Shown here piece by piece: positions 25,097-33,180 of a stretch of 40,519 bases of DNA (positions within the stretch are counted from its first letter, which is position 1; every line of letters begins with the position of its first letter). Source of the DNA: an uncultured Bacteroidales bacterium (GTDB taxonomy: Bacteria; Bacteroidota; Bacteroidia; Bacteroidales; F082); the NCBI GenBank assembly GCA_947303625.1, contig CAMYYV010000012.1:1-40519 (forward strand), in the 5' to 3' direction. The position numbers and the translations under genes were made by a program. The notes under the pieces were generated by a model that did not search any database, was not told the DNA's origin, and saw only the letters and a list, made by a program, of their open reading frames with translations.

Positions 25097-26004
25097 ACAT
25101 GACGATAGACTTGGGTCGCGGCCTGGTGCTGCGCAACCCTGTGATGACGGCTTCGGGTACCTTTGGCTATGGCGAGGAGTACACCGATTTCGTGGATTTG
25201 TCCCAATTGGGCGGCATCATCGTGAAAGGCACGACGCTCCATCCGCGCGAGGGCAATCCCTATCCGCGCATGGCTGAGACGCCTTCGGGGATGCTCAACT
25301 GTGTCGGATTGCAAAACAAAGGCGTACAATACTTTATCGATACCATTTATCCTCGCATCAAGGACTTCGATACCAACGTGCTGCTCAACCTCTCGGGTTC
25401 CACCTTGGAGGATTATGTGAAAGGCGCCGAGATGGTGGATACCTTGGACAAGATTCCTGCCATCGAGTTGAATGTCTCTTGTCCTAATGTGAAGCAAGGT
25501 GGAATGGCCTTCGGCGTGACCACCACGGGCATTTCGCAAGTCGTCTCCGAGGTGCGTAAGGTGTATCATAAGCATTTGATGGTCAAGTTGTCGCCGAATG
25601 TGACTAATATCGCAGAGATTGCCTTGGCTGCCGAGGCCGCAGGTGCCGACTCGGTGTCGCTTATCAATACCTTGATGGGCATGGCCATTGACGCGGAGAA
25701 GCGCAAGCCGAAGCTATCTGTGATTACAGGTGGCCTGTCAGGTGCCTGCGTGAAGCCTGTGGCCTTGCGCATGGTGTGGCAGGTAGCCAATGCGGTGAAA
25801 ATCCCCGTAGTAGGCTTGGGAGGCATTTCCAGCGCCACCGATGCCGTCGAGTTTATGCTCGCGGGCGCCTCTGCCATCGAAATCGGCACGGCCAATTTCA
25901 TCGATCCTGCCGTCTCAGCGAAGGTTGTATGGGGGATTAACGAATATTGCGAGCGGCATGGATTCCAGAAGGTTACGGAGCTGATTGGGGCTTTGGAAAC
26001 TTAA
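25090..26004 (+). CDS. pyrD: Dihydroorotate dehydrogenase, class 1B catalytic subunit
   Basis: The 304-residue FMN barrel has [13 protein letters not shown], the substrate loop NCVGLQNKG, the class 1 catalytic cysteine in [13 protein letters not shown] (C131), [10 protein letters not shown] and [20 protein letters not shown] for phosphate binding. It oxidises dihydroorotate to orotate in pyrimidine synthesis and forms a heterotetramer with PyrK. The first ATG (25090) overlaps the end of pyrK by seven bases; the ATG at 25099 is an alternative start. The stop overlaps the end of the convergent murB gene by four bases, so neither gene has its own terminator here. Confidence 0.95.
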   Translation: MVNMTIDLGRGLVLRNPVMTASGTFGYGEEYTDFVDLSQLGGIIVKGTTLHPREGNPYPRMAETPSGMLNCVGLQNKGVQYFIDTIYPRIKDFDTNVLLNLSGSTLEDYVKGAEMVDTLDKIPAIELNVSCPNVKQGGMAFGVTTTGISQVVSEVRKVYHKHLMVKLSPNVTNIAEIALAAEAAGADSVSLINTLMGMAIDAEKRKPKLSVITGGLSGACVKPVALRMVWQVANAVKIPVVGLGGISSATDAVEFMLAGASAIEIGTANFIDPAVSAKVVWGINEYCERHGFQKVTELIGALET

Positions 26005-27089
26005 ACAAAATTTACCTCAGGGCTAATTTTTATCCCGAATTTGGCCTCCACGGAATTTTGAATTCTTTGGGCCAAATCTACTATGTCCTGACCTTTCCCG
26101 CCACCATAATGCACCAAAACGAGCGCTTGCTTCTCAAATACGCCCACATGCTCGTTGCGCCAGCCTTTCCAACTTACGGTCTCTGCGTTCTGAGGTCCCT
26201 GAGCCTTCGGTTCCTGAGTTTGTCGAAGGAGTCGAAGGGCCGATGGGCCGCTGTGCTCAATCAGCCACCCCGCTGGAACTTTCACCTTGCCATCAGGCTC
26301 GTCATAGTGTGGCATGTCGGGATAATCCTCTTGCAAAGCATTAAATTGTGCTCTGTCAATGACGGGATTCTTGAAGAAGCTTCCTGCGCTACCAATCTGC
26401 TTCACGTCCGGCAATTTGGCGTCACGAATGTCACAGATGGCGTCGTGGAGCTGCTGCAAGGTCGGACTAACAATGCCATTTTGTTCCAGATAGGCCTTGA
26501 TGTTGCCGTATTCCAGATGGAGTGGGGCGTCTTTCTTCAGCATGAAGTCCACCGAGGTGATGACGTATTGCCCCTTTAGTTCACTTTTGAAAATGCTCTC
26601 GCGGTAGCCAAAAGCACATTCTTCTTTAGTGAAAACTCGTTTGTTGCCCGTGGCTAATTCGATGGCTTCGCATTGCAAAAAGCTGTCTTTCAGTTCCATG
26701 CCGTAGGCGCCGATGTTCTGCACGGGTGCTGCCCCGACTTTACCCGGGATATGGGCGAGGTTCTCTACGCCATGCCAACCCTTGCCGACGCAAAAACGCA
26801 CGAACTCGGGCCAGTCCTCGCCGGCTTGGGCACGGACGATGACGTCGTTTTCGTTTTCCCCAAGGATCTCGACGCCTTTTGTGTTGATGTAAACTACGAG
26901 GCCGTCAAACACCTCCTCTTGGAAGAGAACGTTGTTTCCGCCACTGAGGACAAGGAATCTTTCCTTTTTGAATTCAGGAGTGGTGACGAGTTGGCGCAAC
27001 TCATCGATATCGTTGATTTCGATGAAGTATTTCGCTACTGCATCGAAGCCGAAGCTGTTGTAGGGTTTGAGGCTGACGTTGGTTTTCAT
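26001..27089 (-). CDS. murB: UDP-N-acetylenolpyruvoylglucosamine reductase, type I, with 25-residue in-frame insertion
   Basis: The 362-residue protein makes UDP-MurNAc for peptidoglycan in the cytoplasm. [38 protein letters not shown] (FAD binding), the type I tyrosine loop region (FGYRESIFK), [10 protein letters not shown] with the catalytic serine, and a final EVNFV with the catalytic Glu are all present. Between WLIEHSG and [10 protein letters not shown], where relatives run straight on, there are 25 extra residues encoded by a palindromic repeat (26172-26246). All catalytic motifs lie outside it, so the enzyme may still work. The start is the ATG at 27087-27089, only five bases after a -7 box. 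Confidence 0.95.
   Translation of the reverse strand: MKTNVSLKPYNSFGFDAVAKYFIEINDIDELRQLVTTPEFKKERFLVLSGGNNVLFQEEVFDGLVVYINTKGVEILGENENDVIVRAQAGEDWPEFVRFCVGKGWHGVENLAHIPGKVGAAPVQNIGAYGMELKDSFLQCEAIELATGNKRVFTKEECAFGYRESIFKSELKGQYVITSVDFMLKKDAPLHLEYGNIKAYLEQNGIVSPTLQQLHDAICDIRDAKLPDVKQIGSAGSFFKNPVIDRAQFNALQEDYPDMPHYDEPDGKVKVPAGWLIEHSGPSALRLLRQTQEPKAQGPQNAETVSWKGWRNEHVGVFEKQALVLVHYGGGKGQDIVDLAQRIQNSVEAKFGIKISPEVNFV
26172..26246. repeat. Palindromic repeat inserted in frame inside murB
   Basis: This 75-base segment (exactly 25 codons) interrupts murB. Its core (26191-26240) contains CCTGAG words and GTCGAAGG words in tandem and inverted order (CCTGAGCCTTCGG, CCTGAGTTTGTCGAAGG, AGTCGAAGG). It resembles the dispersed CCTTCGACAAGCTCAGG-type repeats that I recall from many bacterial genomes. 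No second copy occurs in this window. Confidence 0.75.
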
Positions 27090-27094
27090 GGGTG

Positions 27095-27102
27095 CAAAAA
27101 TA
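27095..27102 (-). promoter_or_regulatory. -7 promoter box (TATTTTTG) for murB, almost touching the start codon
   Basis: On the minus strand TATTTTTG ends five bases before the murB ATG, so a transcript from it would be nearly leaderless. Confidence 0.5.
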
Positions 27103-27144
27103 CACAATAGAAGTGAAAAACCATCGTTTCATCAAAAACATTCG

Positions 27145-27152
27145 TATCTTTG
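27145..27152 (+). promoter_or_regulatory. -7 promoter box (TATCTTTG) for the GT pair, almost touching the start codon
   Basis: TATCTTTG ends four bases before the ATG at 27157. With the murB box it forms a short divergent control region, and both predicted messages would be nearly leaderless. Confidence 0.5.
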
Positions 27153-27156
27153 TCCC

Positions 27157-28272
27157 ATGAAACGCGCCATCGTATCGGTGATTAACGACTTGGTCACGGA
27201 CCAACGGGTCAACAAGTCGTGTCTGGCTTTGCAAAAGGCTGGCTACGAGGTGCTTTTGGTGGGACGGAAGCAGCGTAAGAGTCCGCCAATGGACGAACGC
27301 CCCTACGCCTCGCATCGCATGAAACTGCTTTTCGAGAAGGGGCCATTATTCTATGCCGAATACAACATTCGACTCTTCCTCTTCCTCTTGTTTCATCGAG
27401 CACAATTCATGCTGTCCAACGATTTGGATACCATCTTGCCCAATTATTTTATCTCGCGTGTGAAAGGCATTAAGATGGTTTTCGACAGCCATGAATATTT
27501 CACCGAAACGCCAGAGCTGGTGCATCGTCCCAAGGTGCAGCGCGTGTGGAAGCGGATTGAAGGCTTCGTGGTGCCCAAATTGGATGAGATGATCACGGTC
27601 TGCGACAGCATCGCCGACCTTTTCCGTGAGAAATACGGCGTGAAGGTGCACGTCATCCGCAATATCCCGCCGCGCAAGACCTTGCCTCCGAAAGGCGACA
27701 AGGAAGCTCTGGGCCTGCCAACCGACAAACATCTCTTGATACTGCAAGGTTCTGGCATCAATATCCAACGAGGTGCCGAGGAACTGGTGCGGGCCATGGC
27801 ACTCTTGGACGACTGCTTCTTGATGATCATCGGTGGCGGCGATGTGTTGCCTCTCTTGAAACAGATGGTGGAGGATATGAAGATCACTGACCGTGTTTGC
27901 TTCTTCCCGAGGATGCCTTACCAGCAAATGATGGCCTACACGCAACTCGCCGAGTTAGGCTTCTGCCTCGACAAGGACACCAACCTCAACTATCGCTTTA
28001 GCCTGCCCAATAAACTCTTTGACTTCATCCAAGCAGGTGTGCCCATCGTGGCCTCGCATTTAACTGAAATCGAGAAGATCATCCGACAATACGATCTTGG
28101 CTTGTTCATCGAGAACCATGAGCCTGAGACTATCGCCGCCACCATCTGCGAGGCCTTGTCGGACGAGGCGAGAAGGGCGCAATGGAAACAAAACTTGTCC
28201 GTCGCAGCACAGGATTTGTGTTGGGAGAACGAGGAACAGAAACTGCTTGAAATCTACAGACATTATGAATGA
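27157..28272 (+). CDS. Family 4 (GT-B) glycosyltransferase
   Basis: The start is the internal ATG of MKRAIVSVINDL; the longer frame upstream would run across the promoters and into murB. The 371-residue protein has a GT-B layout: TDQRVNKSCLALQKAGYEV (acceptor half), VFDSHEYFTE, a hinge region near IRNIPP, the donor half ILQGSGINIQRGAEELVRAM, and the nucleotide-sugar segment SLPNKLFDFIQAGVPIVAS, where the family's Glu residues would lie. It probably adds a sugar in surface glycan synthesis. It overlaps the next glycosyltransferase gene by eight bases. Confidence 0.87.
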   Translation: MKRAIVSVINDLVTDQRVNKSCLALQKAGYEVLLVGRKQRKSPPMDERPYASHRMKLLFEKGPLFYAEYNIRLFLFLLFHRAQFMLSNDLDTILPNYFISRVKGIKMVFDSHEYFTETPELVHRPKVQRVWKRIEGFVVPKLDEMITVCDSIADLFREKYGVKVHVIRNIPPRKTLPPKGDKEALGLPTDKHLLILQGSGINIQRGAEELVRAMALLDDCFLMIIGGGDVLPLLKQMVEDMKITDRVCFFPRMPYQQMMAYTQLAELGFCLDKDTNLNYRFSLPNKLFDFIQAGVPIVASHLTEIEKIIRQYDLGLFIENHEPETIAATICEALSDEARRAQWKQNLSVAAQDLCWENEEQKLLEIYRHYE

Positions 28273-29395
28273 TACGGATTATCATCTACATATAATTGCC
28301 TTCGACGTGCCATATCCTGCCAATTACGGCGGAGTCATCGACGTGTTTTATCGTGTGAAGTCACTCATTGAGGCGGGCATTAAGGTGCATCTGCATTGCT
28401 TTGAGTATGGTCGCGGCGAGCAGGAGATTCTGAAACGCTGCCACGAGGTGAAGTATTACAAACGCAACACGTCATTCTCCAAACAGCTGAGCTTCACGCC
28501 GTTCATCGTCAATTCTCGCCGTTCTGAGGCTCTAGTGCAAGATCTGCTGAAGGATGACTATCCCATCCTTTGTGAGGGCTTGCATACCACCGCAGTACTC
28601 CTCGACAAACGCTTGAAAAACAGAAAGATCTATGTCCGTGCCCATAATGTGGAGCATGACTACTACAAAGGCTTGGGCGATACTGAACGATGTGGATGGA
28701 AACGGCTTTTCTATCATGCCGAGGCTTGGAAGCTGCGACGTTACGAGCCTGTGTTGAAGAAGGCTGCTGGCATTTTCGCCATCTCGCAACAGGATGCGGC
28801 GTATTTTGAAAAACAATACAAGAATGTCATCCTTGTTCCGGGCTTCAATGCCGCCGACTCGGTATGCTCGGAGACGGGGAGGGGCGACTATGTGCTGTAT
28901 CACGGTAACCTCTCAGTGCGCGAGAATGAGGACGCTGCCAAGTGGCTGATAGAGAATGTCTTTTCTGAGTTGGACTTGCATTGCGTCGTTTCGGGCTTGA
29001 ACCCTTCCGAAAAACTATTGAAACTGGCCGAGAGATATCCAAATGTCACCTTGGTCGCCAATCCCGACGATGCAGAGATGATTGACCTTTTGCGACAGGC
29101 GCAGGTGAATATTCTGGTGACCAACCAGCCCACGGGATTGAAGCTGAAGTTGTTGAATGCACTGTATAATGGACGCTTCTGCTTGGTCAATGCCGATATG
29201 GTGAAAGGCACATCTTTGGACAGTCTCTGCGTGGTGGCTGACGAGCCGGAGCAGATGATAGCCGAAATCAAAAGGTTGATGGAGGAAGACTTTACGGAAG
29301 AAGACATCGAGGAACGCGACGCCCAGATGCGGCAACTTTATGATAATGAGTCCAATGCGAGGAAAATCATTGAAGCTATAAGCTTTAAGCCGTAA
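28265..29395 (+). CDS. GT-B glycosyltransferase, partner of the preceding gene
   Basis: The start chosen is the ATG at 28265, which overlaps the upstream stop by eight bases; longer frames only duplicate the upstream gene. The 376-residue protein begins HIIAFDVPYPANYGGVIDVF, the acceptor-side GG loop of GT4-like enzymes. It continues with RAHNVEHDYY, a donor half starting YVLYHGNLSVRENEDAAKWL, and GLKLKLLNALYNGRFCLVN in place of the usual E-x7-E segment. The last codons and the stop are part of the heptamer palindrome that follows, so the C-terminal few residues (SFKP) appear to be written by the repeat. Confidence 0.85.
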   Translation: MNDTDYHLHIIAFDVPYPANYGGVIDVFYRVKSLIEAGIKVHLHCFEYGRGEQEILKRCHEVKYYKRNTSFSKQLSFTPFIVNSRRSEALVQDLLKDDYPILCEGLHTTAVLLDKRLKNRKIYVRAHNVEHDYYKGLGDTERCGWKRLFYHAEAWKLRRYEPVLKKAAGIFAISQQDAAYFEKQYKNVILVPGFNAADSVCSETGRGDYVLYHGNLSVRENEDAAKWLIENVFSELDLHCVVSGLNPSEKLLKLAERYPNVTLVANPDDAEMIDLLRQAQVNILVTNQPTGLKLKLLNALYNGRFCLVNADMVKGTSLDSLCVVADEPEQMIAEIKRLMEEDFTEEDIEERDAQMRQLYDNESNARKIIEAISFKP

Positions 29396-29454
29396 GCTAT
29401 AAGCCCGCTTGTTGCTGTCATTTGCTTACGGCTTATGGCTTACAGCTTATAGCT
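29374..29454. repeat. Heptamer-word inverted array at the end of the GT gene
   Basis: The left arm (29374-29404) is four 7-base words, AGCTATA, AGCTTTA, AGCCGTA, AGCTATA, plus AGC. The right arm (29424-29454), read in reverse, is AGCTATA, AGCTGTA, AGCCATA, AGCCGTA plus AGC. The arms match at 27 of 31 positions around a 19-base loop. The left arm includes the end and stop of the GT gene. The right arm ends six bases before the ftsE stop, so it may terminate transcripts from both sides. Confidence 0.85.
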
Positions 29455-29460
29455 CAAAAA

Positions 29461-30138
29461 TCACTCCATCTCCGAACACACCACTGTCCCATTCTTACAA
29501 TTAGCGATGCGGGAAGGGTACTTCTGCATGAGCGTGTAGTTGTGTGTCGCCATCAGTACGGCGGTGCCGCTCTCGCTGATATTGCGTAGCAGTTTCATCA
29601 CCTCTAAGGTCGTGTCGGGGTCGAGGTTGCCTGTGGGTTCGTCGGCGAGGATGACATCGGGAGCGTTGAGTAATGCGCGGGCGATGGCGATGCCTTGCTG
29701 CTCGCCGCCCGACATCTGGTGGGGCATGCTCTTGCGTTTGTCGCTCAATCCCACCATCGCCAGCACCTCGTCGATGCGTCTTGAGATCTCCACGGGGTTG
29801 GTCCAGCCGGTGGCACCCAGCACAAACGAGAGGTTTTTCTCCACGTCTCGGTCGGAGAGCAGCTGGAAGTCTTGGAAGACGATGCCGATCTTGCGGCGCA
29901 AATAAGGTATGTCTTTTCTCTTGAGTTGTGTGAGGTCGTAGCCAGCCACGTGGAAGATGCCGTCGCGGGCGGGCAACTCGCCATACAAGGTCTTGAGCAG
30001 CGATGACTTACCGCTTCCTGTGCGACCGATGAGATAGATGAATTCGCCCTTATGGAGCGTCAGGTTGACATCGCTAAGGACGAGGTTCTCCTGCTGAAAT
30101 ATCGAGGCGTTTTTGATGTCAATGATAGGTTCGGACAT
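29461..30138 (-). CDS. ftsE: Cell-division ABC transporter ATP-binding protein FtsE
   Basis: The start is the ATG at 30136-30138 (MSEPIIDIKNASI); the longer frame upstream is the repeat region. The 225-residue ATPase has Walker A GRTGSGKSS (38-46), a Q-loop (VFQDFQLL), the ABC signature MSGGEQQGIAIARAL, Walker B VILADEPTG and the switch His (MATHNYTL). Within the signature stretch the residue after GEQQ is Gly, where many FtsE proteins have Arg. FtsE works with FtsX at the septum to activate peptidoglycan hydrolases. ftsX is not adjacent, which is usual in Bacteroidota. Confidence 0.9.
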   Translation of the reverse strand: MSEPIIDIKNASIFQQENLVLSDVNLTLHKGEFIYLIGRTGSGKSSLLKTLYGELPARDGIFHVAGYDLTQLKRKDIPYLRRKIGIVFQDFQLLSDRDVEKNLSFVLGATGWTNPVEISRRIDEVLAMVGLSDKRKSMPHQMSGGEQQGIAIARALLNAPDVILADEPTGNLDPDTTLEVMKLLRNISESGTAVLMATHNYTLMQKYPSRIANCKNGTVVCSEME

Positions 30139-30153
30139 ATTGTTATTTATTGA

Positions 30154-30278
30154 GATTCCCTTCGGGAATGGAGTTTTTCGTGTTTTAATCATGCGGCGGC
30201 AAGGATTGCTTATTGAATTGTGGTGCCATATGCCGCCGCGAACAAACATGACACCGTTCGCCATTCCCGAAGGGAATC
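30154..30278. repeat. Twin-hairpin palindromic element between ftsE and the TPM gene
   Basis: GATTCCCTTCGGGAATGG (30154-30171) and its exact reverse complement (30261-30278) flank the intergenic region. Each is itself a small hairpin (ATTCCC-TTC-GGGAAT and ATTCCC-GAA-GGGAAT). Inside lie GCGGCGGCA (30193-30201) and TGCCGCCGC (30231-30239), a second pair of arms. The design is like the element at 16508-16566, although the sequence differs. Confidence 0.8.
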
Positions 30279-30288
30279 TAATTGCAGC

Positions 30289-31047
30289 TTACCAGCTTCC
30301 CGAGGCGCCGCCACCACCGAAGCCGCCGCCGCCGAAACCACCAAACCCTCCGCTGTGTCCTCCTCCGCCGAAGCCTCCTCCTGAGGGGATCCAGATGGTG
30401 CGGGAGCCGCCGCCGGAGTAGTGCTGGCCGCTACCGCCTGAGAACTTGATGAGGATGAATATGATGACAACAATGATAATGAAGATGGTAACCCAGAGTG
30501 GGGTGCCCTTGTTGTAATCGTCTTGTGAGAACTTGCCCGAGCAGAGGTCCATGATCACGTCGACGGCTTTTTCGATGCCTTTGTAATAGTGGCCTTCCTT
30601 GAATTCAGGAATCATCTCTTTCTCGATGATTTTTTTTGCCGTGGCATCGGTGACGTAAGGCTCCATGCCATAGCCAGGGCTGATGTCGACGTAGCCTTTT
30701 TGGGTGCCTTTCTTGGGCTTCACGAGGATGACCAAACCGTTGCCCTTGTCTTTTTGTCCTACACCCCAGCTGTGTCCGATCTTCGTGGCATATTCGTGGA
30801 TGTCGTAGCCCTGCAAGTCATCGACGAGCATGACGAGAATCTGGGTGGAGGTGCTGTCGTTGTAGGCAACCAGTTTGTCCTCTAAATATCTGGTTTGTAT
30901 GGATGTCAGCGTGCCCGTGTAATCGTTCACCAGTCGTGGCGGGTTGGATGGAGTGGGTAACTGGGCTTGTGCCGTCGTGCCGAACGAAATCAGCATGATG
31001 AGCAAGCTGAGCAACAGGAAGGAAATAGGTCTATTAGTTGTTTTCAT
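30289..31047 (-). CDS. TPM-domain exported membrane protein, YgcG-like
   Basis: The 252-residue protein has a signal sequence (FLLLSLLIMLISFGTTAQAQ), a TPM domain that begins LVNDYTGTLTSIQTRYLEDK and contains YVDISPGYGMEPYVTDATA, a single membrane helix (WVTIFIIIVVIIFILI) and a tail made of Gly, Ser, Phe and His repeats ending GGGGASGSW. That layout is typical of YgcG-type proteins, which often sit with LemA. No lemA is present here. The start is the ATG at 31045-31047, which overlaps the upstream TPM gene by 14 bases. The role is unknown; TPM domains have been linked to photosystem repair in plants and to membrane-stress genes in bacteria. Confidence 0.88.
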   Translation of the reverse strand: MKTTNRPISFLLLSLLIMLISFGTTAQAQLPTPSNPPRLVNDYTGTLTSIQTRYLEDKLVAYNDSTSTQILVMLVDDLQGYDIHEYATKIGHSWGVGQKDKGNGLVILVKPKKGTQKGYVDISPGYGMEPYVTDATAKKIIEKEMIPEFKEGHYYKGIEKAVDVIMDLCSGKFSQDDYNKGTPLWVTIFIIIVVIIFILIKFSGGSGQHYSGGGSRTIWIPSGGGFGGGGHSGGFGGFGGGGFGGGGASGSW

Positions 31048-31477
31048 AGGAGATGTCATCGGGGATTTCGTTGATGTCGTCGGATTGGTAGGGGAAGTAG
31101 GTCTTCAGCTTCTCGCCGCAACGTTGGATGCCTTGTTCGAGTCCCTCGGCGAAACGACCTTCTTTGAAATGGCTCTGCATCAGGTCCTTCACGTCGTTCC
31201 AAAAGCCGTCTTCCACCACTTTGTTGATGCCTTCGTCGCCGAGGATGGCGAACTTGTGGTCGTGGACGGCCAAGTAGATAAGCACGCCGTTACGCAATTT
31301 GGTCTTGTTGAGTTTCAGACGCTTGAAGACAGTGAGACTCCGTTTCTCCACATTGCCTCGACAGTGGTTTTCGATGTGCACTTTGATCTCGCCTGAGGTG
31401 TTGAGTTCGGCCTTCCTGATGGCTTCCACCACGCGGCGGTCTTCCTCGTGATTCAGTATGGTGATGGCGTTGGACAT
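31034..31477 (-). CDS. TPM-domain cytoplasmic protein
   Basis: The start taken is the ATG at 31475-31477 (MSNAITILNHEED), 20 bases after a -7 box. The 147-residue protein has the TPM pattern VVEAIRKAELNTSGEIKVHI, LRNGVLIYLAVHDHKFAILGDEGIN and HFKEGRFAEGLEQGI, with no signal peptide. It is the short, soluble partner that commonly precedes a YgcG-like protein. The two genes overlap and are co-transcribed. The function is unknown. Confidence 0.88.
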   Translation of the reverse strand: MSNAITILNHEEDRRVVEAIRKAELNTSGEIKVHIENHCRGNVEKRSLTVFKRLKLNKTKLRNGVLIYLAVHDHKFAILGDEGINKVVEDGFWNDVKDLMQSHFKEGRFAEGLEQGIQRCGEKLKTYFPYQSDDINEIPDDISYENN

Positions 31478-31497
31478 TTTTTTTGTTTCTTTGGGTG

Positions 31498-31505
31498 CAA
31501 AAATA
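31498..31505 (-). promoter_or_regulatory. -7 promoter box (TATTTTTG) for the TPM pair
   Basis: TATTTTTG on the minus strand matches TAnnTTTG, 20 bases before the TPM start. No clear -33 element was found. Confidence 0.5.
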
Positions 31506-31544
31506 ATCATTTTCCAATAATTCGCATACGGAAGACGTTCTGTC

Positions 31545-31593
31545 GTTAATTTTTTGTTTCTTTGCAAGGTTAAACAATAAAACACGAATTACT
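31545..31593 (+). repeat. Leader sequence shared by two variable-tail lipoprotein genes (copy 1)
   Basis: The leader of this gene and that of the third gene in the array (33133-33180) align well: both have TTTTGTTTCTT, a GCAA and AAACAA element, and AAAACAC before the start. Similarity continues into the signal peptide, including an identical 16-base stretch (GCCTTGATGCTGATGA at 31621 and 33208). This points to duplication with the control region. The TTTCTTTG here is close to, but not, a TAnnTTTG box. Confidence 0.65.
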
Positions 31594-32379
31594 ATGAACA
31601 AAACTTTAAAGACGATTGCGGCCTTGATGCTGATGACTTTAGCTCTAATTGCCGCAGGATGTGGTTCAAAAAACTCCAATAAAGAAACTAAAAACGGTGA
31701 AGTCGAAAACACAAAGGTTGAAAATGAAGCAGTGGCCAATCCCGGCGAGGTTAAAAGCGTTGCTGAAGGCGAGGTCTACAATGGACATGCTTTCGTCGAT
31801 CTAGGCTTGCCAAGTGGCACGCTTTGGGCGACTTGCAATGTTGGCGCAGATAAGCCGGAGGACTACGGCGACTACTATGCTTGGGGTGAAACTACGGTAA
31901 AACCCTCGTACGATTGGGTGAATTATAAGTATTGTGAGGGCGGTGAGTCAAACCAACTGACTAAGTATTGCAGTTCTTCGGAAGATGGGTTTAAAGGCTT
32001 TAACGATAAACTGAACACCTTGGATCCGGCTGATGATGCTGTGACGGCCAATTGGGGCGATGGATGGTGCATGCCTACCGAGGCACAGTGGAGGGAATTG
32101 TTAGACAACACCACCTGCACTTGGACGACGTTTAATGGGGTGAAAGGCCGTCTCATGACTGCCGCTAATGGAGGTAGCCTCTTCCTGCCTGCTGCCGGTT
32201 TCCGCAGTAATGAGCTTCAAGATACTGAAAAGAATGCTTTCTATTGGTCGAGTTCGCTTTGCATTGATGTACCAAGCCGTGCAAGGTATTTTTATTTTTA
32301 CGATTCTGAGGCTTTTGACATGGATGAAGATGCCCGCTATTACGGTTATCCGGTTCGCGCCGTGCGTTCCAAAGAATGA
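31594..32379 (+). CDS. Lipoprotein with Fibrobacter-succinogenes-major-paralogue-like domain (variable tail 1)
   Basis: The 261-residue product has a lipobox ending at C23 (ALIAAGC) and an acidic, Asn/Glu-rich linker. A domain follows with DLGLPSGTLWATCNVGA, PEDYGDYYAWGE, GWCMPTEAQWREL and NGGSLFLPAAG; I recognise it as the FSMD/TIGR02145 type, related to C-type-lectin-fold modules. The last 45 residues run from FYWSSS to VRAVRSKE. Between these anchors the sequence differs strongly from its neighbours and is rich in Tyr, Asp, Phe and Arg. It is probably a lipid-anchored surface binding protein. It heads a set of four related plus-strand genes. Confidence 0.82.
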   Translation: MNKTLKTIAALMLMTLALIAAGCGSKNSNKETKNGEVENTKVENEAVANPGEVKSVAEGEVYNGHAFVDLGLPSGTLWATCNVGADKPEDYGDYYAWGETTVKPSYDWVNYKYCEGGESNQLTKYCSSSEDGFKGFNDKLNTLDPADDAVTANWGDGWCMPTEAQWRELLDNTTCTWTTFNGVKGRLMTAANGGSLFLPAAGFRSNELQDTEKNAFYWSSSLCIDVPSRARYFYFYDSEAFDMDEDARYYGYPVRAVRSKE

Positions 32380-32420
32380 GCTGTTTTATTATGCGGTATC
32401 AAGCAATTAAGTGATTGATT

Positions 32421-33134
32421 ATGAATGGCCTGTTGAAGATCATGGCTACCATGATGCTATTGATGGTTGTTGCAGTGAGTTGCAACAAACCGGAAGCGTC
32501 GGATGATGGAGGGAACGAAAATGGCAATGAGCTCAATGACCATGAATTCGTTGACCTTGGCTTGCCGAGCGGTATCTTGTGGGCTACCTGTAACGTTGGA
32601 GCTGACGCGGCTGAGGGATTTGGCGACTTCTTTGCCTGGGGCGAGACCGAAACCAAGGAACTCTATGATTGGAAGAGCTACAAATACGGAGTTTTCTTCT
32701 ATGAACGTTATGAGTTGAACAAATACTGCACCGATTCGGTTTATGGACAAAACGGATTTGTGGACCATCTGACCCTTTTGGAACCCAATGATGATGCAGC
32801 CAAGGTTTGTTGGGGCGCGGATTGGCGCATGCCCACCATAGAGGAATGGGAGGAATTGTTCCTGAATACGACGGGCACTTGGGTTGTGCAAAATGGTGTG
32901 AATGGGTGGCTTTTAACTGCTTCCAATGGAAACAGTGTCTTCCTGCCCGCTGCCGGCTACTGGTGGGATGGCGTGTATAATGCAAACTTGGGCCTCTACT
33001 GGTCGAGTTCGATTAACAAGGAGTATCCGTACCGTGCGTGGAGTTTCCACTTCAATTCGGACAGCAGCCATCTTTGCGGTAGCAGCGACCGAAACAGGGG
33101 ACAGACGGTGCGGGCGGTTTGCTTGGGGAAGTAA
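32421..33134 (+). CDS. Lipoprotein with FSMD-like domain (variable tail 2)
   Basis: The start is the ATG at 32421; a TTG two codons upstream is not needed. The 237-residue product has a lipobox ending at C21 (VVAVSC), then the same domain as its neighbour: EFVDLGLPSGILWATCNVGA, DFFAWGETE, DWRMPTIEEWEEL and NGNSVFLPAAGY. Its tail runs LYWSSS to VRAVCLGK with a different set of residues between, rich in Ser, Arg, Asn and His (SSHLCGSSDRNRG). It lies 41 bases after the first gene. It is probably surface exposed; the ligand is unknown. Confidence 0.82.
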   Translation: MNGLLKIMATMMLLMVVAVSCNKPEASDDGGNENGNELNDHEFVDLGLPSGILWATCNVGADAAEGFGDFFAWGETETKELYDWKSYKYGVFFYERYELNKYCTDSVYGQNGFVDHLTLLEPNDDAAKVCWGADWRMPTIEEWEELFLNTTGTWVVQNGVNGWLLTASNGNSVFLPAAGYWWDGVYNANLGLYWSSSINKEYPYRAWSFHFNSDSSHLCGSSDRNRGQTVRAVCLGK

Positions 33135-33180
33135 TTTATTTTGTTTCTTCGCAATGTCAAACAACTAAAACACAACAGAT
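33133..33180 (+). repeat. Leader sequence shared by two variable-tail lipoprotein genes (copy 2)
   Basis: Second copy of the leader described at 31545-31593, here between the second and third array genes: TTTTGTTTCTT, GCAATG, AAACAACTAAAACAC, then the ATG at 33181. The shared signal-peptide coding stretch starts at 33208. Confidence 0.65.

Noticed and set aside
25947-26579. Plus-strand frame opposite murB, continuing from the end of pyrD
   Set aside because: murB on the other strand has all its motifs, and this frame overlaps pyrD without any recognisable domain.
28097-28264. N-terminal extension of the second GT-B glycosyltransferase
   Set aside because: It lies inside the upstream gene in another frame and has no GT features; the ATG at 28265 gives the normal GT start.
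29374-29454. CRISPR array
   Set aside because: The repeated words are 7 bases long, tandem and without unique spacers, and no cas gene is present.
30139-30264. N-terminal extension of ftsE
   Set aside because: The extra 42 codons are translated from the palindromic repeat, and FtsE proteins begin near MSEPIIDI.
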